Assembly (NCBI GenBank): GCA_913061095.1
Contig: CAJXVM010000004.1
Coordinates: 191,556-252,517 of the forward strand
Length of the DNA stretch: 60,962 bases
Source of the DNA: an uncultured Ignavibacteria bacterium
Lineage (GTDB): Bacteria > Bacteroidota > Ignavibacteria > SZUA-365
Direction: 5' to 3'
Shown in pieces: positions 51,331-59,538 of the stretch. Positions within the stretch are counted from its first letter, which is position 1; each line of letters opens with the position of its first letter. A model generated the notes under the pieces. The model saw nothing but the letters and a program-made list of their open reading frames with translations, ran no database searches and was not told the origin of the DNA. The translations under genes were made by a program, and so were the position numbers.

Positions 51331-52086
51331 ATGTCCGATCAGCTCGACAGTGCCGCCTACTATCATATCGCCTACGAATCGCACGCGATCATGAATCCGC
51401 TCTCCGACGAGCGCTTCCTGCTGCTCGCCGCGCAATGCGGACTCGATGAGTCCTCGCTCGTGCTCGATGTCGGCAGCGGCAACGGCTGGAGTTCGTACCT
51501 GCTCTGCCGTTCCTTCGGCTGCCACAGCACGCAGGTCGACGTCTCGGAGCAATGGACCGCGCAGGCGCGCACGCTGTTCGAGGGGGAAGGTCTGGCTGAT
51601 CGCACGGAAATCCACTGCATGGACGCAAATGCCTTCTATTACAGAGACGTGTCGTATGATCTCGTGATCTGTCTCGGCACGGCGCTGATGTTCGGGGGAT
51701 TCGAAAAGGCACTCCGGCGGCTCGCGCGCGCGGTCACGCCGGAAGGATTCATCATCATCGGGGAGCCCAGCGCCGAGGCGACGCTGCCGAAGCGCTACCG
51801 CGAATTTCTCGATGCATCCGGCTGGGAGGTGCACACGAGCAGACAGCTGCTGCGCAGTATCGACGACTGCGGACTCGAGATGTTGTGGACGCTGCGCAGC
51901 ACGCATGACGAATGGGATCGCTACATGAGCATGCAGTGGAAAGCAATCAGCGATCGCGCCCGGGCGAATCCCGGCGACGCGCAGCTGCAGGATTTCCTCG
52001 GCTGGGTGCGTGACGAACAGGAGACCTGGCTTCGCTATCAGCGGCACCATGTCGACTGGAATGTCCTTCTTCTTCGTCCACTGTGA
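51331..52086 (+). CDS. class I SAM-dependent methyltransferase
   Basis: 251 residues from the ATG at 51331, chosen because GAGGA lies 6 bases upstream (an ATG two codons earlier lies inside that site). Motif I is VLDVGSGNGWSS (about 44-55), the acidic residue ending beta2 is in CHSTQVDVSEQW, motif II region is HCMDANAFYY, and SYDLVICLGTALMFGG is motif IV. It should methylate a small molecule or lipid head, but the substrate cannot be read. The C-terminal 60 residues (DEWDRYMSMQWKAI, WVRDEQETWLRYQRHHVDW) are helical and specific to a group of uncharacterised methyltransferases. It is flanked by the radical SAM gene and, 9 bases later, by the EamA transporter. Confidence 0.87.
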   Translation: MSDQLDSAAYYHIAYESHAIMNPLSDERFLLLAAQCGLDESSLVLDVGSGNGWSSYLLCRSFGCHSTQVDVSEQWTAQARTLFEGEGLADRTEIHCMDANAFYYRDVSYDLVICLGTALMFGGFEKALRRLARAVTPEGFIIIGEPSAEATLPKRYREFLDASGWEVHTSRQLLRSIDDCGLEMLWTLRSTHDEWDRYMSMQWKAISDRARANPGDAQLQDFLGWVRDEQETWLRYQRHHVDWNVLLLRPL

Positions 52087-52095
52087 GAATGACGA

Positions 52096-52959
52096 ATGAC
52101 GCGCTCGCCCGCATCCCGGCTGTCGCCGGGGTTGAAATACATGCTCAACGCCGCCTTCTTCTTCAGCCTCATGGGGCTCTTCGTGCGGCTTGTGAAGGAC
52201 ATCCCCTTCATCGAAGTCGTGGTATTCCGCGCTGCGGTGAGCCTGGTCATTTCCGCCGGCCTGCTGCTGAAGGCTGGGAAGTCGCTGCTCGGCAGGAACA
52301 GGGGATTGCTTTTCCTGCGGGGGCTGTTCGGCTTTCTCGGACTGTCGGCCTACTTCTACACCATCCAGGCGATGCCGCTCGCCGAGGCGGTGACCATTCA
52401 ATACACCAATCCGCTGTTCACCGCCCTCTTCGCTCCGCTGATTCTCAAGGAGCGCGGCAGCGGACGCGAATGGCTGGCCAGCATCCTTGCATTCGGCGGT
52501 GTCCTGTTCATCGCCCAGCCATCGAGTGTGAGTGCCGTTTTCCCCGCCCTGATTGGTCTCGGAGGTGCGATGTGCAGCGGGCTCGCCTACAATATTGTAC
52601 GGCGGCTCGGGCAGGAGGGTGAGGATCCGCTGACCATTGTCATGTATTTCCCGCTCATCGCCCTGGTGCTCGCATCACCGATGGCTGCTGCGACGTGGCG
52701 CATGCCCGTCGGCGCGGAGTGGCTGATTCTGCTTGGCGTGGGTGTGACCACGCAGGTCGCGCAGGTCTCGATGACAAAAGGGCTCAGGCTCGAACGGGCC
52801 GCACGCGCCACGGTTGTCAACTATCTCGTGATCTTCCTCTCCACCGCATATTCGCTCGCACTCGGTGAGGAGCTGACGGTGTATTCCTTCATCGGCATGG
52901 CGCTGATCATCACCGGGATATCCAGTCTCACCCTGCGCCGTCGTGCCCGTCCCACGTAA
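52096..52959 (+). CDS. EamA/DMT-family permease
   Basis: 287 residues with ten predicted membrane helices in two EamA repeats (about 15-138 and 148-280). The first repeat has FRAAVSLVISAG and AEAVTIQYTNPLFTALFAPLILKER, the family glutamate-Arg end; the second has NIVRRLGQEGEDPLTIVMYFPLIALV and YLVIFLSTAYSLALGEELT. Members export or import metabolites such as amino acids and nucleotides. It starts 9 bases after the methyltransferase stop and is likely co-transcribed. The substrate is unknown. Confidence 0.9.
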   Translation: MTRSPASRLSPGLKYMLNAAFFFSLMGLFVRLVKDIPFIEVVVFRAAVSLVISAGLLLKAGKSLLGRNRGLLFLRGLFGFLGLSAYFYTIQAMPLAEAVTIQYTNPLFTALFAPLILKERGSGREWLASILAFGGVLFIAQPSSVSAVFPALIGLGGAMCSGLAYNIVRRLGQEGEDPLTIVMYFPLIALVLASPMAAATWRMPVGAEWLILLGVGVTTQVAQVSMTKGLRLERAARATVVNYLVIFLSTAYSLALGEELTVYSFIGMALIITGISSLTLRRRARPT

Positions 52960-53040
52960 TCGTGATCGTGCCCCCTCCGCGCTCAAGTCGCGTCGTGATT
53001 CTGTTTTGATTTTTTCCGCTCATTCATCAGTTTTTCATTC

Positions 53041-53592
53041 ATGACTCTTCGACGATGGACCAAACTGCGCGAGGAAACAGTGCACCGCAATCCGTGGTGG
53101 CTGTACATGCGCGACCGCGTGCGGCATCCCGCCGGGACGCTGGGCGACTATCACTACGTGCGCACGCCGGGATCTGTGATGATCATTCCGCACCGAGACG
53201 ACGACCGCTTTGTGCTCGTGCGGCAGTACCGCTATCTCAACGACCGCGACAGCGTGGAATTTCCCGCCGGCGGCATCAAGCTCGACCAGGACGTCCGCGA
53301 GGCGGCCGTGGCTGAACTGCGAGAGGAAGCGGGACTCACCGCCGGCCGCTGGCAGGAGCTTGGAATCTTCAATCCCTTCAACGGTGTCACCGACGAACTC
53401 TGCCGCTGTTTCCTTGCGACGGATCTCACTGAATGTGCCGCCGACCCCGACCAGACCGAGGAATTTGAAATCCTCATCCGTGACGCCAATCAGATCCGAG
53501 GCATGATTGCGGAGGGAGAACTGTGGGATGGCATGTCTCTCGCAGCCTGGTCACTGTACACCGCACGTGCCTATGCGGAGCGGGACGCATGA
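53041..53592 (+). CDS. Nudix hydrolase, ADP-ribose pyrophosphatase-like
   Basis: 183 residues. The fold follows ADP-ribose/ADP-sugar pyrophosphatases: WWLYMRDRVRHPAG start, FVLVRQYRYLNDRDSVEFPAGG, then the Nudix helix GIKLDQDVREAAVAELREEAGL. The metal-binding ELREEAG core is intact, but two consensus positions differ: Gln for the first Glu and Ala for the Arg. It hydrolyses nucleoside diphosphate-linked substrates with Mg2+. It overlaps the NamZ gene by four bases, so they are coupled. Cytosolic. The usual substrate, ADP-ribose, is plausible but not shown. Confidence 0.85.
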   Translation: MTLRRWTKLREETVHRNPWWLYMRDRVRHPAGTLGDYHYVRTPGSVMIIPHRDDDRFVLVRQYRYLNDRDSVEFPAGGIKLDQDVREAAVAELREEAGLTAGRWQELGIFNPFNGVTDELCRCFLATDLTECAADPDQTEEFEILIRDANQIRGMIAEGELWDGMSLAAWSLYTARAYAERDA

Positions 53593-54860
53593 CCGGACGC
53601 ACGGCGCGCGATCGCATGCCGCAGCTGCTCCGCACGGCAGCACTCTGTCTCGTTGCGGTCTGCAGCACCGTGGGGGCGTCGATCCTCGCCCGGTCCATGG
53701 AGCAGGAACATCCGCGTGTGCGCAGCGGCGCGGATGTGCTGGTCGCTGATTCGATGCATCTCCTGCTCGGACGCCGCGTCGGATTGCTCTGTAATCACAC
53801 GTCCCGGCTCGGCGACGGCTCCTACCTTTTCGATACGCTCTTTTCACACGACGATGTGCAGCTCACCGCACTGTTCACGCCCGAACACGGCTTTCATGGA
53901 AGCGCCGACGCCGGTGCCGATGTGGCGTCCGCGATGTTTCGGGGAATTCCCGTGCACTCGCTGTACGGCAATACGCGACGTCCCACATCAGACATGCTCG
54001 AAAACATCGACGTGCTCGTGATGGATCTCCAGGATGCAGGCGTGCGCTACTATACATACATAAGCACGATGGCCTACTGCATGGAGGAAGCCGCGGCCGC
54101 GGGCATCCCCGTGATTCTGCTTGACCGGCCGAATCCTCTCGGTGGAGAACGCGTGGAAGGTCCCGTGCGCCATGACAGCCTGCGTTCCTTTGTGGGATAC
54201 CTGCCCGTGCCGGTCCGCTACGGTATGACGGCGGGCGAACTCGCACGGATGGCGATCGGCGAGGGATGGCTGCGCGATGCGGCCGCTCCGTCACTGACCG
54301 TGGTGCCCTTGGACGGGTGGCGACGGGAGATGTACCATGATGATACCGGCCTGCCATGGATCGCTCCCTCACCGAATCTCCGGTCGCTCGAAGCGGTCAT
54401 GGCGTATCCGGGGACCTGCCTGTTCGAAGGGACGAACATCTCGGAGGGGCGGGGCACCGACGTTCCGTTCCTCCTGATCGGCGCGCCGTTCATTGACGGA
54501 GAGGAACTTGCGTCGGCGCTCACTGACGACCGCATCCCGGGGGTGCGCTTCGAGCCGCGGCGATTCGTGCCGGCACCGCGTCCCGGTGCGTCGCATCCGC
54601 GGTACGCGGGCGAGGAATGCGGCGGCGTGCGTCTGCACGTAACCGATCGTGCCCGCTTCAGCGGCTGGGAGTGCGGGCGCGCAATGCTCCGCCGCATTGC
54701 AGTGCTGTATGATGGAAAAATGAAGATCAGGCCGTATCTTGTTTTACTCGCCGGCGACGAGCGCGTTCAGGACGCGCAGATGGCGTCGCCACCGTGGCAG
54801 AGTGACGCGGTGCAGTTCGCCCGCCGCCGCATCCCGTATCTTCTGTACCCAGGAATCTGA
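53589..54860 (+). CDS. exo-beta-N-acetylmuramidase NamZ-like (DUF1343)
   Basis: 423 residues from the ATG at 53589, which overlaps the Nudix stop. A membrane-anchor or signal segment lies at about 8-35 (QLLRTAALCLVAVCSTVGASILA). The body fits DUF1343/NamZ: VGLLCNHTSRLGDG, ALFTPEHGFHGSADAG, VMDLQDAGVRYYTYISTMA, LLDRPNPLGG, and SLEAVMAYPGTCLFEGTNISEGRGT. Enzymes of this family release MurNAc from the non-reducing end of peptidoglycan fragments for recycling, and act in the periplasm. The Glu in the PEHGFHG motif and neighbouring His are the probable active site. It is followed by a lipoprotein 19 bases downstream. The identification is strong; the exact role in this cell is inferred. Confidence 0.88.
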   Translation: MTGRTARDRMPQLLRTAALCLVAVCSTVGASILARSMEQEHPRVRSGADVLVADSMHLLLGRRVGLLCNHTSRLGDGSYLFDTLFSHDDVQLTALFTPEHGFHGSADAGADVASAMFRGIPVHSLYGNTRRPTSDMLENIDVLVMDLQDAGVRYYTYISTMAYCMEEAAAAGIPVILLDRPNPLGGERVEGPVRHDSLRSFVGYLPVPVRYGMTAGELARMAIGEGWLRDAAAPSLTVVPLDGWRREMYHDDTGLPWIAPSPNLRSLEAVMAYPGTCLFEGTNISEGRGTDVPFLLIGAPFIDGEELASALTDDRIPGVRFEPRRFVPAPRPGASHPRYAGEECGGVRLHVTDRARFSGWECGRAMLRRIAVLYDGKMKIRPYLVLLAGDERVQDAQMASPPWQSDAVQFARRRIPYLLYPGI

Positions 54861-54879
54861 ATACGCCGGAGGTCCGATC

Positions 54880-55968
54880 ATGAAACGACTGACATCCACG
54901 CTGCTCTTTTTCGTTCTGCTGACGGCCGGTGCCTGCCAGTCCGCAAAGCAGGAGAGCGACGCGGCTGACAGCACCGCGGCTGCCGCGGACAGCGCCGGTG
55001 CGACCGAATACATTGCCGAAGAGGAACGCGGCTCGTCGGTTGAACTCGCCGCGCCGCTTCCGCTCCGTTACACCTTCAGCGCGGGCGACCGTTTCTCCTT
55101 CCTGATCGTCACCGACCAGCAGGTGACACAACTGCAGGATTCGATCGAAGATATCAATCACCAGGTGATCAAGTATTGGTACCGCTTCGACGTCCTTGAA
55201 CCGGGCGCGGACGGTGGGGGACGCCTGCGCGTCACCTGTGACCGCGTCATCTTCGAACTGACGCAGAGCACCGAGGGACGTGAGCGTGAGATGTCGTATG
55301 ATTCACAGGCGGAGAACACCGATGAAGTGGAAAAACTCTACGCGCAGTACAACGCGCCGGTGAACACACCGTTTGAAATCGTTGTCGAGCCCGACGGCCA
55401 CGTTTCCAGCATTGAAAATCTGGGTGCGGTCATCAGGAATTTCCTGCGCGATGATTATGAGACAACGAAATCCGATTATCGTGAAACCATCGAGCGCGAC
55501 TACGCCGACTCCGGTCTGAAGCAGATCCTGCAGCTGGCCTTTCAGAAGCTGCCGGATCAGCCGGTCGGCAGGGATTCGAGCTGGACCATGATCCGACCGG
55601 AGAAACTCGGGTACCTTGAGTATCGAAACGACGCGGAATACCGGATCCGCGACATCGTCGCATCCCCTGCGGGGCAGCTGGCGCACATCGATGCGCAGCT
55701 GACCTCGATGTACACCGGCAGCAAGAAAATGGACACCGGCCAGGGCATGGCGACAATGGATCTGTTCGACGTCGGGGGCAAGGGTCTGACCGTGTTCAAC
55801 CTCGATGAGGGTCGCGTCCGGCGTCGCTCTTTGCAGACGAACGTGCATGTGCGCATGTACGTCGAACCTCCTGACGAGCTCAAGGAAATTGCGCCACAGC
55901 AGGCGCGAAACTTCTGGTGGACGCAGAAAGCCAGTGTCAAGACAACCGTCGAACCATACACGCCGTAA
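54880..55968 (+). CDS. lipoprotein of the DUF6263-like type
   Basis: 362 residues from the ATG at 54880, with CGGAGG 7 bases upstream. Signal ends in LTAGACQSA, a lipobox; the next 40 residues are an Ala/Asp/Ser/Glu-rich linker (AADSTAAAADSAGATEY). The mature domain (about 60-362) is beta-rich, LPLRYTFSAGDRFSFLIVTDQQ, NTPFEIVVEPDGHVSSIENL, then GRDSSWTMIRPEKLGY. It resembles the family of unknown lipoproteins named DUF6263 from memory, but I am not certain. No Cys apart from the lipobox and one near 122. Located between the NamZ and HisA-like genes with gaps of 19 and 23 bases, so all are one transcription unit. Confidence 0.72.
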   Translation: MKRLTSTLLFFVLLTAGACQSAKQESDAADSTAAAADSAGATEYIAEEERGSSVELAAPLPLRYTFSAGDRFSFLIVTDQQVTQLQDSIEDINHQVIKYWYRFDVLEPGADGGGRLRVTCDRVIFELTQSTEGREREMSYDSQAENTDEVEKLYAQYNAPVNTPFEIVVEPDGHVSSIENLGAVIRNFLRDDYETTKSDYRETIERDYADSGLKQILQLAFQKLPDQPVGRDSSWTMIRPEKLGYLEYRNDAEYRIRDIVASPAGQLAHIDAQLTSMYTGSKKMDTGQGMATMDLFDVGGKGLTVFNLDEGRVRRRSLQTNVHVRMYVEPPDELKEIAPQQARNFWWTQKASVKTTVEPYTP

Positions 55969-55991
55969 TTCGCTGATCCGAAAAGCCCGAC

Positions 55992-56753
55992 ATGATACTG
56001 ATCATTCCAGCATTGCATATTGCCGAGGGGCGCTGTCTCCGCACCGCGGAAGATGAGACGGGAGCCGGGGACATGTATCCCCGCGATCCCGCGGATGTCG
56101 CCCGTCTGTGGCGCGGAGAAAACGCCAAGGCGCTGCATGTCGTGGTGGAAGACATGGCCCGCACCGGCATCGCGGCGCAGCGCGAATTGCTGCAGCGTAT
56201 CGTCCGTTCCGTTGATATCCCGATTCAGCTGGCCGGCGGTATCAGTTCTGCCGAGGACGTCCAGATCGCCATCAACGAGATCGGCGCGTATCGCGTTGTC
56301 ATCGGATCCGCCGCGGCGAAAGATCCTGCCCTGCTGTCGACACTCTTCGAGCACTACGGGCCACGCAGGATTGTCATCGCGCTCGATGTGGACGGCAGCC
56401 AGCTGCAGCCGCACGATCCCGCGCAGTCCGAAGACGAAGACGCCGTGGACTTTGCGCTGCAAATGAAAGCGCGCGGTGTTCAGCGCCTCATCGTCACTGA
56501 TGTCGGCACGCGAAAATCATTGGACGGTCCGCCCACTGAGTTCTTGCTTATGCTGGCGGAAAGGACTAACTTATCTGTCACGCTTAACGGCTCCGTCCGG
56601 CATTACAACGATCTGAAAATCATACAGGACCTCCATCCCAGGAAAATCGATTCCATAATTCTGGACGAAGCGCTATATTCCAACTCTTTCCCGTGTCAGA
56701 AGATCTGGCGGAAGGCGGAGCGAGAGTTGATCGCACAACAAAAACTCATCTGA
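55992..56753 (+). CDS. HisA/HisF-like TIM-barrel protein with altered catalytic site
   Basis: 253 residues, the usual HisA length. HisA reads IPAxD at the first strand, where the Asp is catalytic; here it is IIPALHIAEG, with His9 in its place. The second catalytic Asp is kept in LIVTDVGTRKSLDGP. The phosphate loops are partly intact (LAGGISSAEDVQ, VIGSAAAKDP), while the last one is weak (TLNGSVRHYNDL). A normal HisA isomerises ProFAR to PRFAR. With the lost Asp, this protein is either a diverged enzyme or a binding protein for a phosphoribosyl compound. It is last in the Nudix-NamZ-lipoprotein unit, unlike a his operon. Confidence 0.78.
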   Translation: MILIIPALHIAEGRCLRTAEDETGAGDMYPRDPADVARLWRGENAKALHVVVEDMARTGIAAQRELLQRIVRSVDIPIQLAGGISSAEDVQIAINEIGAYRVVIGSAAAKDPALLSTLFEHYGPRRIVIALDVDGSQLQPHDPAQSEDEDAVDFALQMKARGVQRLIVTDVGTRKSLDGPPTEFLLMLAERTNLSVTLNGSVRHYNDLKIIQDLHPRKIDSIILDEALYSNSFPCQKIWRKAERELIAQQKLI

Positions 56754-56828
56754 AACACATGCCGGAAACATTCTGTCGACGTGCGCACACAGTCACTGAT
56801 AATTCCCCTGCGCGAGTGGGAATATTCA

Positions 56829-56856
56829 TTGACATTCGGCGCATTTTTCGTATATT
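56829..56856 (+). promoter_or_regulatory. promoter of the barrel-OmpA gene group
   Basis: TTGACA (56829-56834), 16 bases, TATATT (56851-56856). Start near 56863, leader about 160 bases to the ATG at 57026. Confidence 0.65.
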
Positions 56857-56860
56857 CTGG

Positions 56861-56877
56861 TGTGAATATAATTCACA
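56861..56877. promoter_or_regulatory. operator-like palindrome at the start site
   Basis: TGTGAAT-ATA-ATTCACA overlaps the expected transcription start. It resembles CRP/FNR-type and Rex-type halves, but the spacing (TGTGA-N7-TCACA) fits neither exactly. Confidence 0.5.
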
Positions 56878-57025
56878 TAAGTTGATGTACTTAAAGACTT
56901 TCCGGGTTTTCAGCTCCAGCTCCGCACGTGAATTTTCTCCGAATCACCTCTGCAATCGGGACGTTTTCTCGCCTCAAATTTGATACAGGTATTTTTTCCA
57001 TTGGTCATTGATATCAGGTGTGCTT

Positions 57026-57820
57026 ATGAGATTACTTTTTCTGCGATCATGTTTTGCGATCGCAAGCCTGTTGCTTGTGTCGTCGCTCGCGACGGCACAG
57101 ACCGTCTACAGCCCTGACGTCACACGTGTGTTCGTCAGCGGATTCCTGGGGTTGAACCACAACACCAACATCGGGGAGTTCAGGACCGACTGCGACTGTA
57201 ACTTCGAAGGCGGTTTCAACCTTGGTAACGTCGGTGCCCAGCTCGGTGCCGACATCACCTACGCCTGGTCGCCCAGCTGGGCGGTGATGGCCAAATTCTA
57301 CTACGACAACAAGCATACGAAGGAATCCTACGAGCGGGACATTGCCACGCCCATCTCCACCGGTTCGGTGGTGCGGATTCAGCCGGTGACATACGAGGAA
57401 ATCGCTGATGTATCTCTCTCGTATGCAACGGCCGGACTGTTCCTGCGCTGGCAGCCACGTCTTGCCCGCTGGTACGTGTTCGCCGGTCCTGCCGTCGGCC
57501 TTGCCATCGCCTCGCAGGTGCGGCATGATCAGGAGATCGTGGATGCGGAGCTTTCGTATCGGGAGCTGCTGGATACCCGTCGTGAGGTATCCACGGGTGA
57601 CTTCGATGGCACCCTTCGGCTCGAAGGCATCATCGGTTTCGGCTACGATTACATCGTTCGGCCGCGCTGGTATATCAATCCCGAAATCAGGGTCGGGTAT
57701 CCGGTGACGAAGATCACCGACACGATCAATGATCGCGGGAAGGACATCGACATCTCGGATCCGGGGTGGCAGGTGATGTCCGTTCAGATATCCGTCGGCC
57801 TGAAATACGAAGCCTTCTAG
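57026..57820 (+). CDS. outer-membrane beta-barrel protein
   Basis: 264 residues from the ATG at 57026, with AGGTG about 7 bases upstream. Signal peptide about 1-23 (MRLLFLRSCFAIASLLLVSSLATA). The mature part has alternating polar/hydrophobic strands ending in aromatic residues (VRIQPVTYEE, LFLRWQPRLARWYVFAGPAVGLAIAS, GFGYDYIVRPRWYINPEIRVGYPVT) and closes with VQISVGLKYEAF, a final Phe typical of barrel insertion. Two Cys (DCDC) occur near the N-terminus. It resembles the 8- to 10-strand PorT/outer-membrane-beta-barrel families, but no finer function is evident. It is followed 48 bases later by the OmpA-PD40 protein. Confidence 0.8.
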   Translation: MRLLFLRSCFAIASLLLVSSLATAQTVYSPDVTRVFVSGFLGLNHNTNIGEFRTDCDCNFEGGFNLGNVGAQLGADITYAWSPSWAVMAKFYYDNKHTKESYERDIATPISTGSVVRIQPVTYEEIADVSLSYATAGLFLRWQPRLARWYVFAGPAVGLAIASQVRHDQEIVDAELSYRELLDTRREVSTGDFDGTLRLEGIIGFGYDYIVRPRWYINPEIRVGYPVTKITDTINDRGKDIDISDPGWQVMSVQISVGLKYEAF

Positions 57821-57868
57821 CTTCATTCCAAATTCACGATTCTCCCACACTCTGCGGGTTTCAATTTC

Positions 57869-59482
57869 ATGCAACGATTCGCTACTCACATCTCTGGTAT
57901 CATTCTCTGCGGGATGCTGCTCGCCGGCTGTTCCGGTACCGATCCCGCAGATATCGCGCTTGTCACGGGCGGCGTGGTCGAAAATCTCGGAGAGAATGTC
58001 AACTCCGCCTGGGATGATTACGCCCCCGCCGTAGACGCGAGCGGTACACTGTTTTTCACTTCCCGCCGTCCAACCCCGAAGCGGCAGGATTACTGGGACG
58101 ACGTCTATCGCGTCAATCACATCGAGGAGAACTGGGAAAAACCAGTCTATCTCTCCGAGCGGATCAATACGCCGGAGTCCCAGGGCGCCATTTCCATATC
58201 GCCGGACGGACGCACGCTGTACCTGGCGCTCTGCCAGCAGCCGGACGGATTCGGCAAATGCGACATCTACATCGCGGAATGGAATGACCGTGGTACGGAA
58301 TGGTCCGAGGCGCGCAACCTTGACAATCCGGAGGGCAAGGACCTCCGCATGGACGCAATCGTCGACAACTTTGATCAGATCAACACGACATACTGGGAAT
58401 CCCAGCCTTCGATCGCTCCCGACGGGCGCACGCTGTACTTCGCGTCTGACCGCCCGGGCGGTTACGGAGGCACGGATCTCTGGATGTCACGCAGGCAGCT
58501 CGACGGTACATGGGGCCGCCCCGTCAACCTGGGGCCGGACGTCAACACCAAGGGCGAGGAGCGCACACCCTCCATCGCGTTTGACGGCCGCACGCTCTAT
58601 TATTCTTCCGACGGCTATCCCGACGGAGAGAATTCCAAGGCCGCCGGCGGAATGGATCTGTACGTAACCCGCAACCAGGGGGCACGCTGGTCCCGTCCCA
58701 TGAATCTGGGATATCCCATCAATTCCGTTAATGACGACGTGTTCATCAGTTCGACGCTGTCGGGTGACACGCTGTACTTCGCATCGAACCGGCCCGGCGG
58801 ATACGGGGAATTCGATCTGTTCATGCTGCTCGATCCGCCCTTCCCGCCCGATGCCGTGGTCAACATCTTCGGTGTGGTGACGGATATCGAAACGGGGCAG
58901 CCGCTGGCTTCCACTCCGATCACGATCGAGGATTACGGAACCGGTGAAATCATCAACAAATTCCAGAGCCTCGAGAGCGGGCAGTATCAGTTCATCGTGC
59001 CTGCGGGACGCGAGTACCGCATCAGCGCCGAACAGAAAGGCTACATCTTCAAATCGGATGTGTTCGAAGTGCCGGAGCTGACGACGTATCGCCGGCTCGA
59101 GAAGAACATCGCCCTCGAACCGATTCCGCCGATCATCACCGTTCCGCCGAAAACGAATCTTACCGTCCTGTTTGATTTCGACAAGGCGACACTGCGGCCT
59201 GAATCCAAGCCGGAGCTCGAACGTGCGATCCGCTTCATCCTTCAGAATCCCGGCCGCCGCTTTGAAATCTCGGCGCACACCGACGCCCTTGGCACCGAAG
59301 AGTACAATCTTGATCTCTCCGAGCGTCGCGCTGCCGCCGTCAAACGGTACCTGGTCGAAAACGGGGTTCCCGAAGACATTATCATTTCGAAAGGCTACGG
59401 CGAATCGCAGCCGATCGACGACAACGAGACTCCCCAGGGACGCCAGCGCAACCGCCGTGTTGAGCTGACCGTCATCGAATAG
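57869..59482 (+). CDS. PorE-like OmpA lipoprotein with PD40 propeller
   Basis: 537 residues. A lipobox LLAGCSG gives a lipid-anchored protein. PD40/WD40-like repeats occupy about 40-320 (ISPDGRTLYLA, SIAPDGRTLYFASDRPGGYGGTDLW, SIAFDGRTLYYSSDG, TLYFASNRPGGYGEFDLF). A carboxypeptidase-regulatory-like domain follows (about 330-415, VNIFGVVTDIETGQPLAST), and an OmpA peptidoglycan-binding domain closes the chain (about 425-537, VLFDFDKATLRPESKPEL, AHTDALGTEEYNLDLSERRA). The order PD40-CRD-OmpA matches T9SS PorE, which anchors the secretion machine to the wall, except that the N-terminal TPR part is absent. It may be PorE or a relative; both fit the T9SS cargoes here. Confidence 0.85.
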   Translation: MQRFATHISGIILCGMLLAGCSGTDPADIALVTGGVVENLGENVNSAWDDYAPAVDASGTLFFTSRRPTPKRQDYWDDVYRVNHIEENWEKPVYLSERINTPESQGAISISPDGRTLYLALCQQPDGFGKCDIYIAEWNDRGTEWSEARNLDNPEGKDLRMDAIVDNFDQINTTYWESQPSIAPDGRTLYFASDRPGGYGGTDLWMSRRQLDGTWGRPVNLGPDVNTKGEERTPSIAFDGRTLYYSSDGYPDGENSKAAGGMDLYVTRNQGARWSRPMNLGYPINSVNDDVFISSTLSGDTLYFASNRPGGYGEFDLFMLLDPPFPPDAVVNIFGVVTDIETGQPLASTPITIEDYGTGEIINKFQSLESGQYQFIVPAGREYRISAEQKGYIFKSDVFEVPELTTYRRLEKNIALEPIPPIITVPPKTNLTVLFDFDKATLRPESKPELERAIRFILQNPGRRFEISAHTDALGTEEYNLDLSERRAAAVKRYLVENGVPEDIIISKGYGESQPIDDNETPQGRQRNRRVELTVIE

Positions 59483-59538
59483 ACCGGATATTCAGGTATT
59501 GCATAGAGAGACCGTCCATTCTGCATAGAGGTATATAT

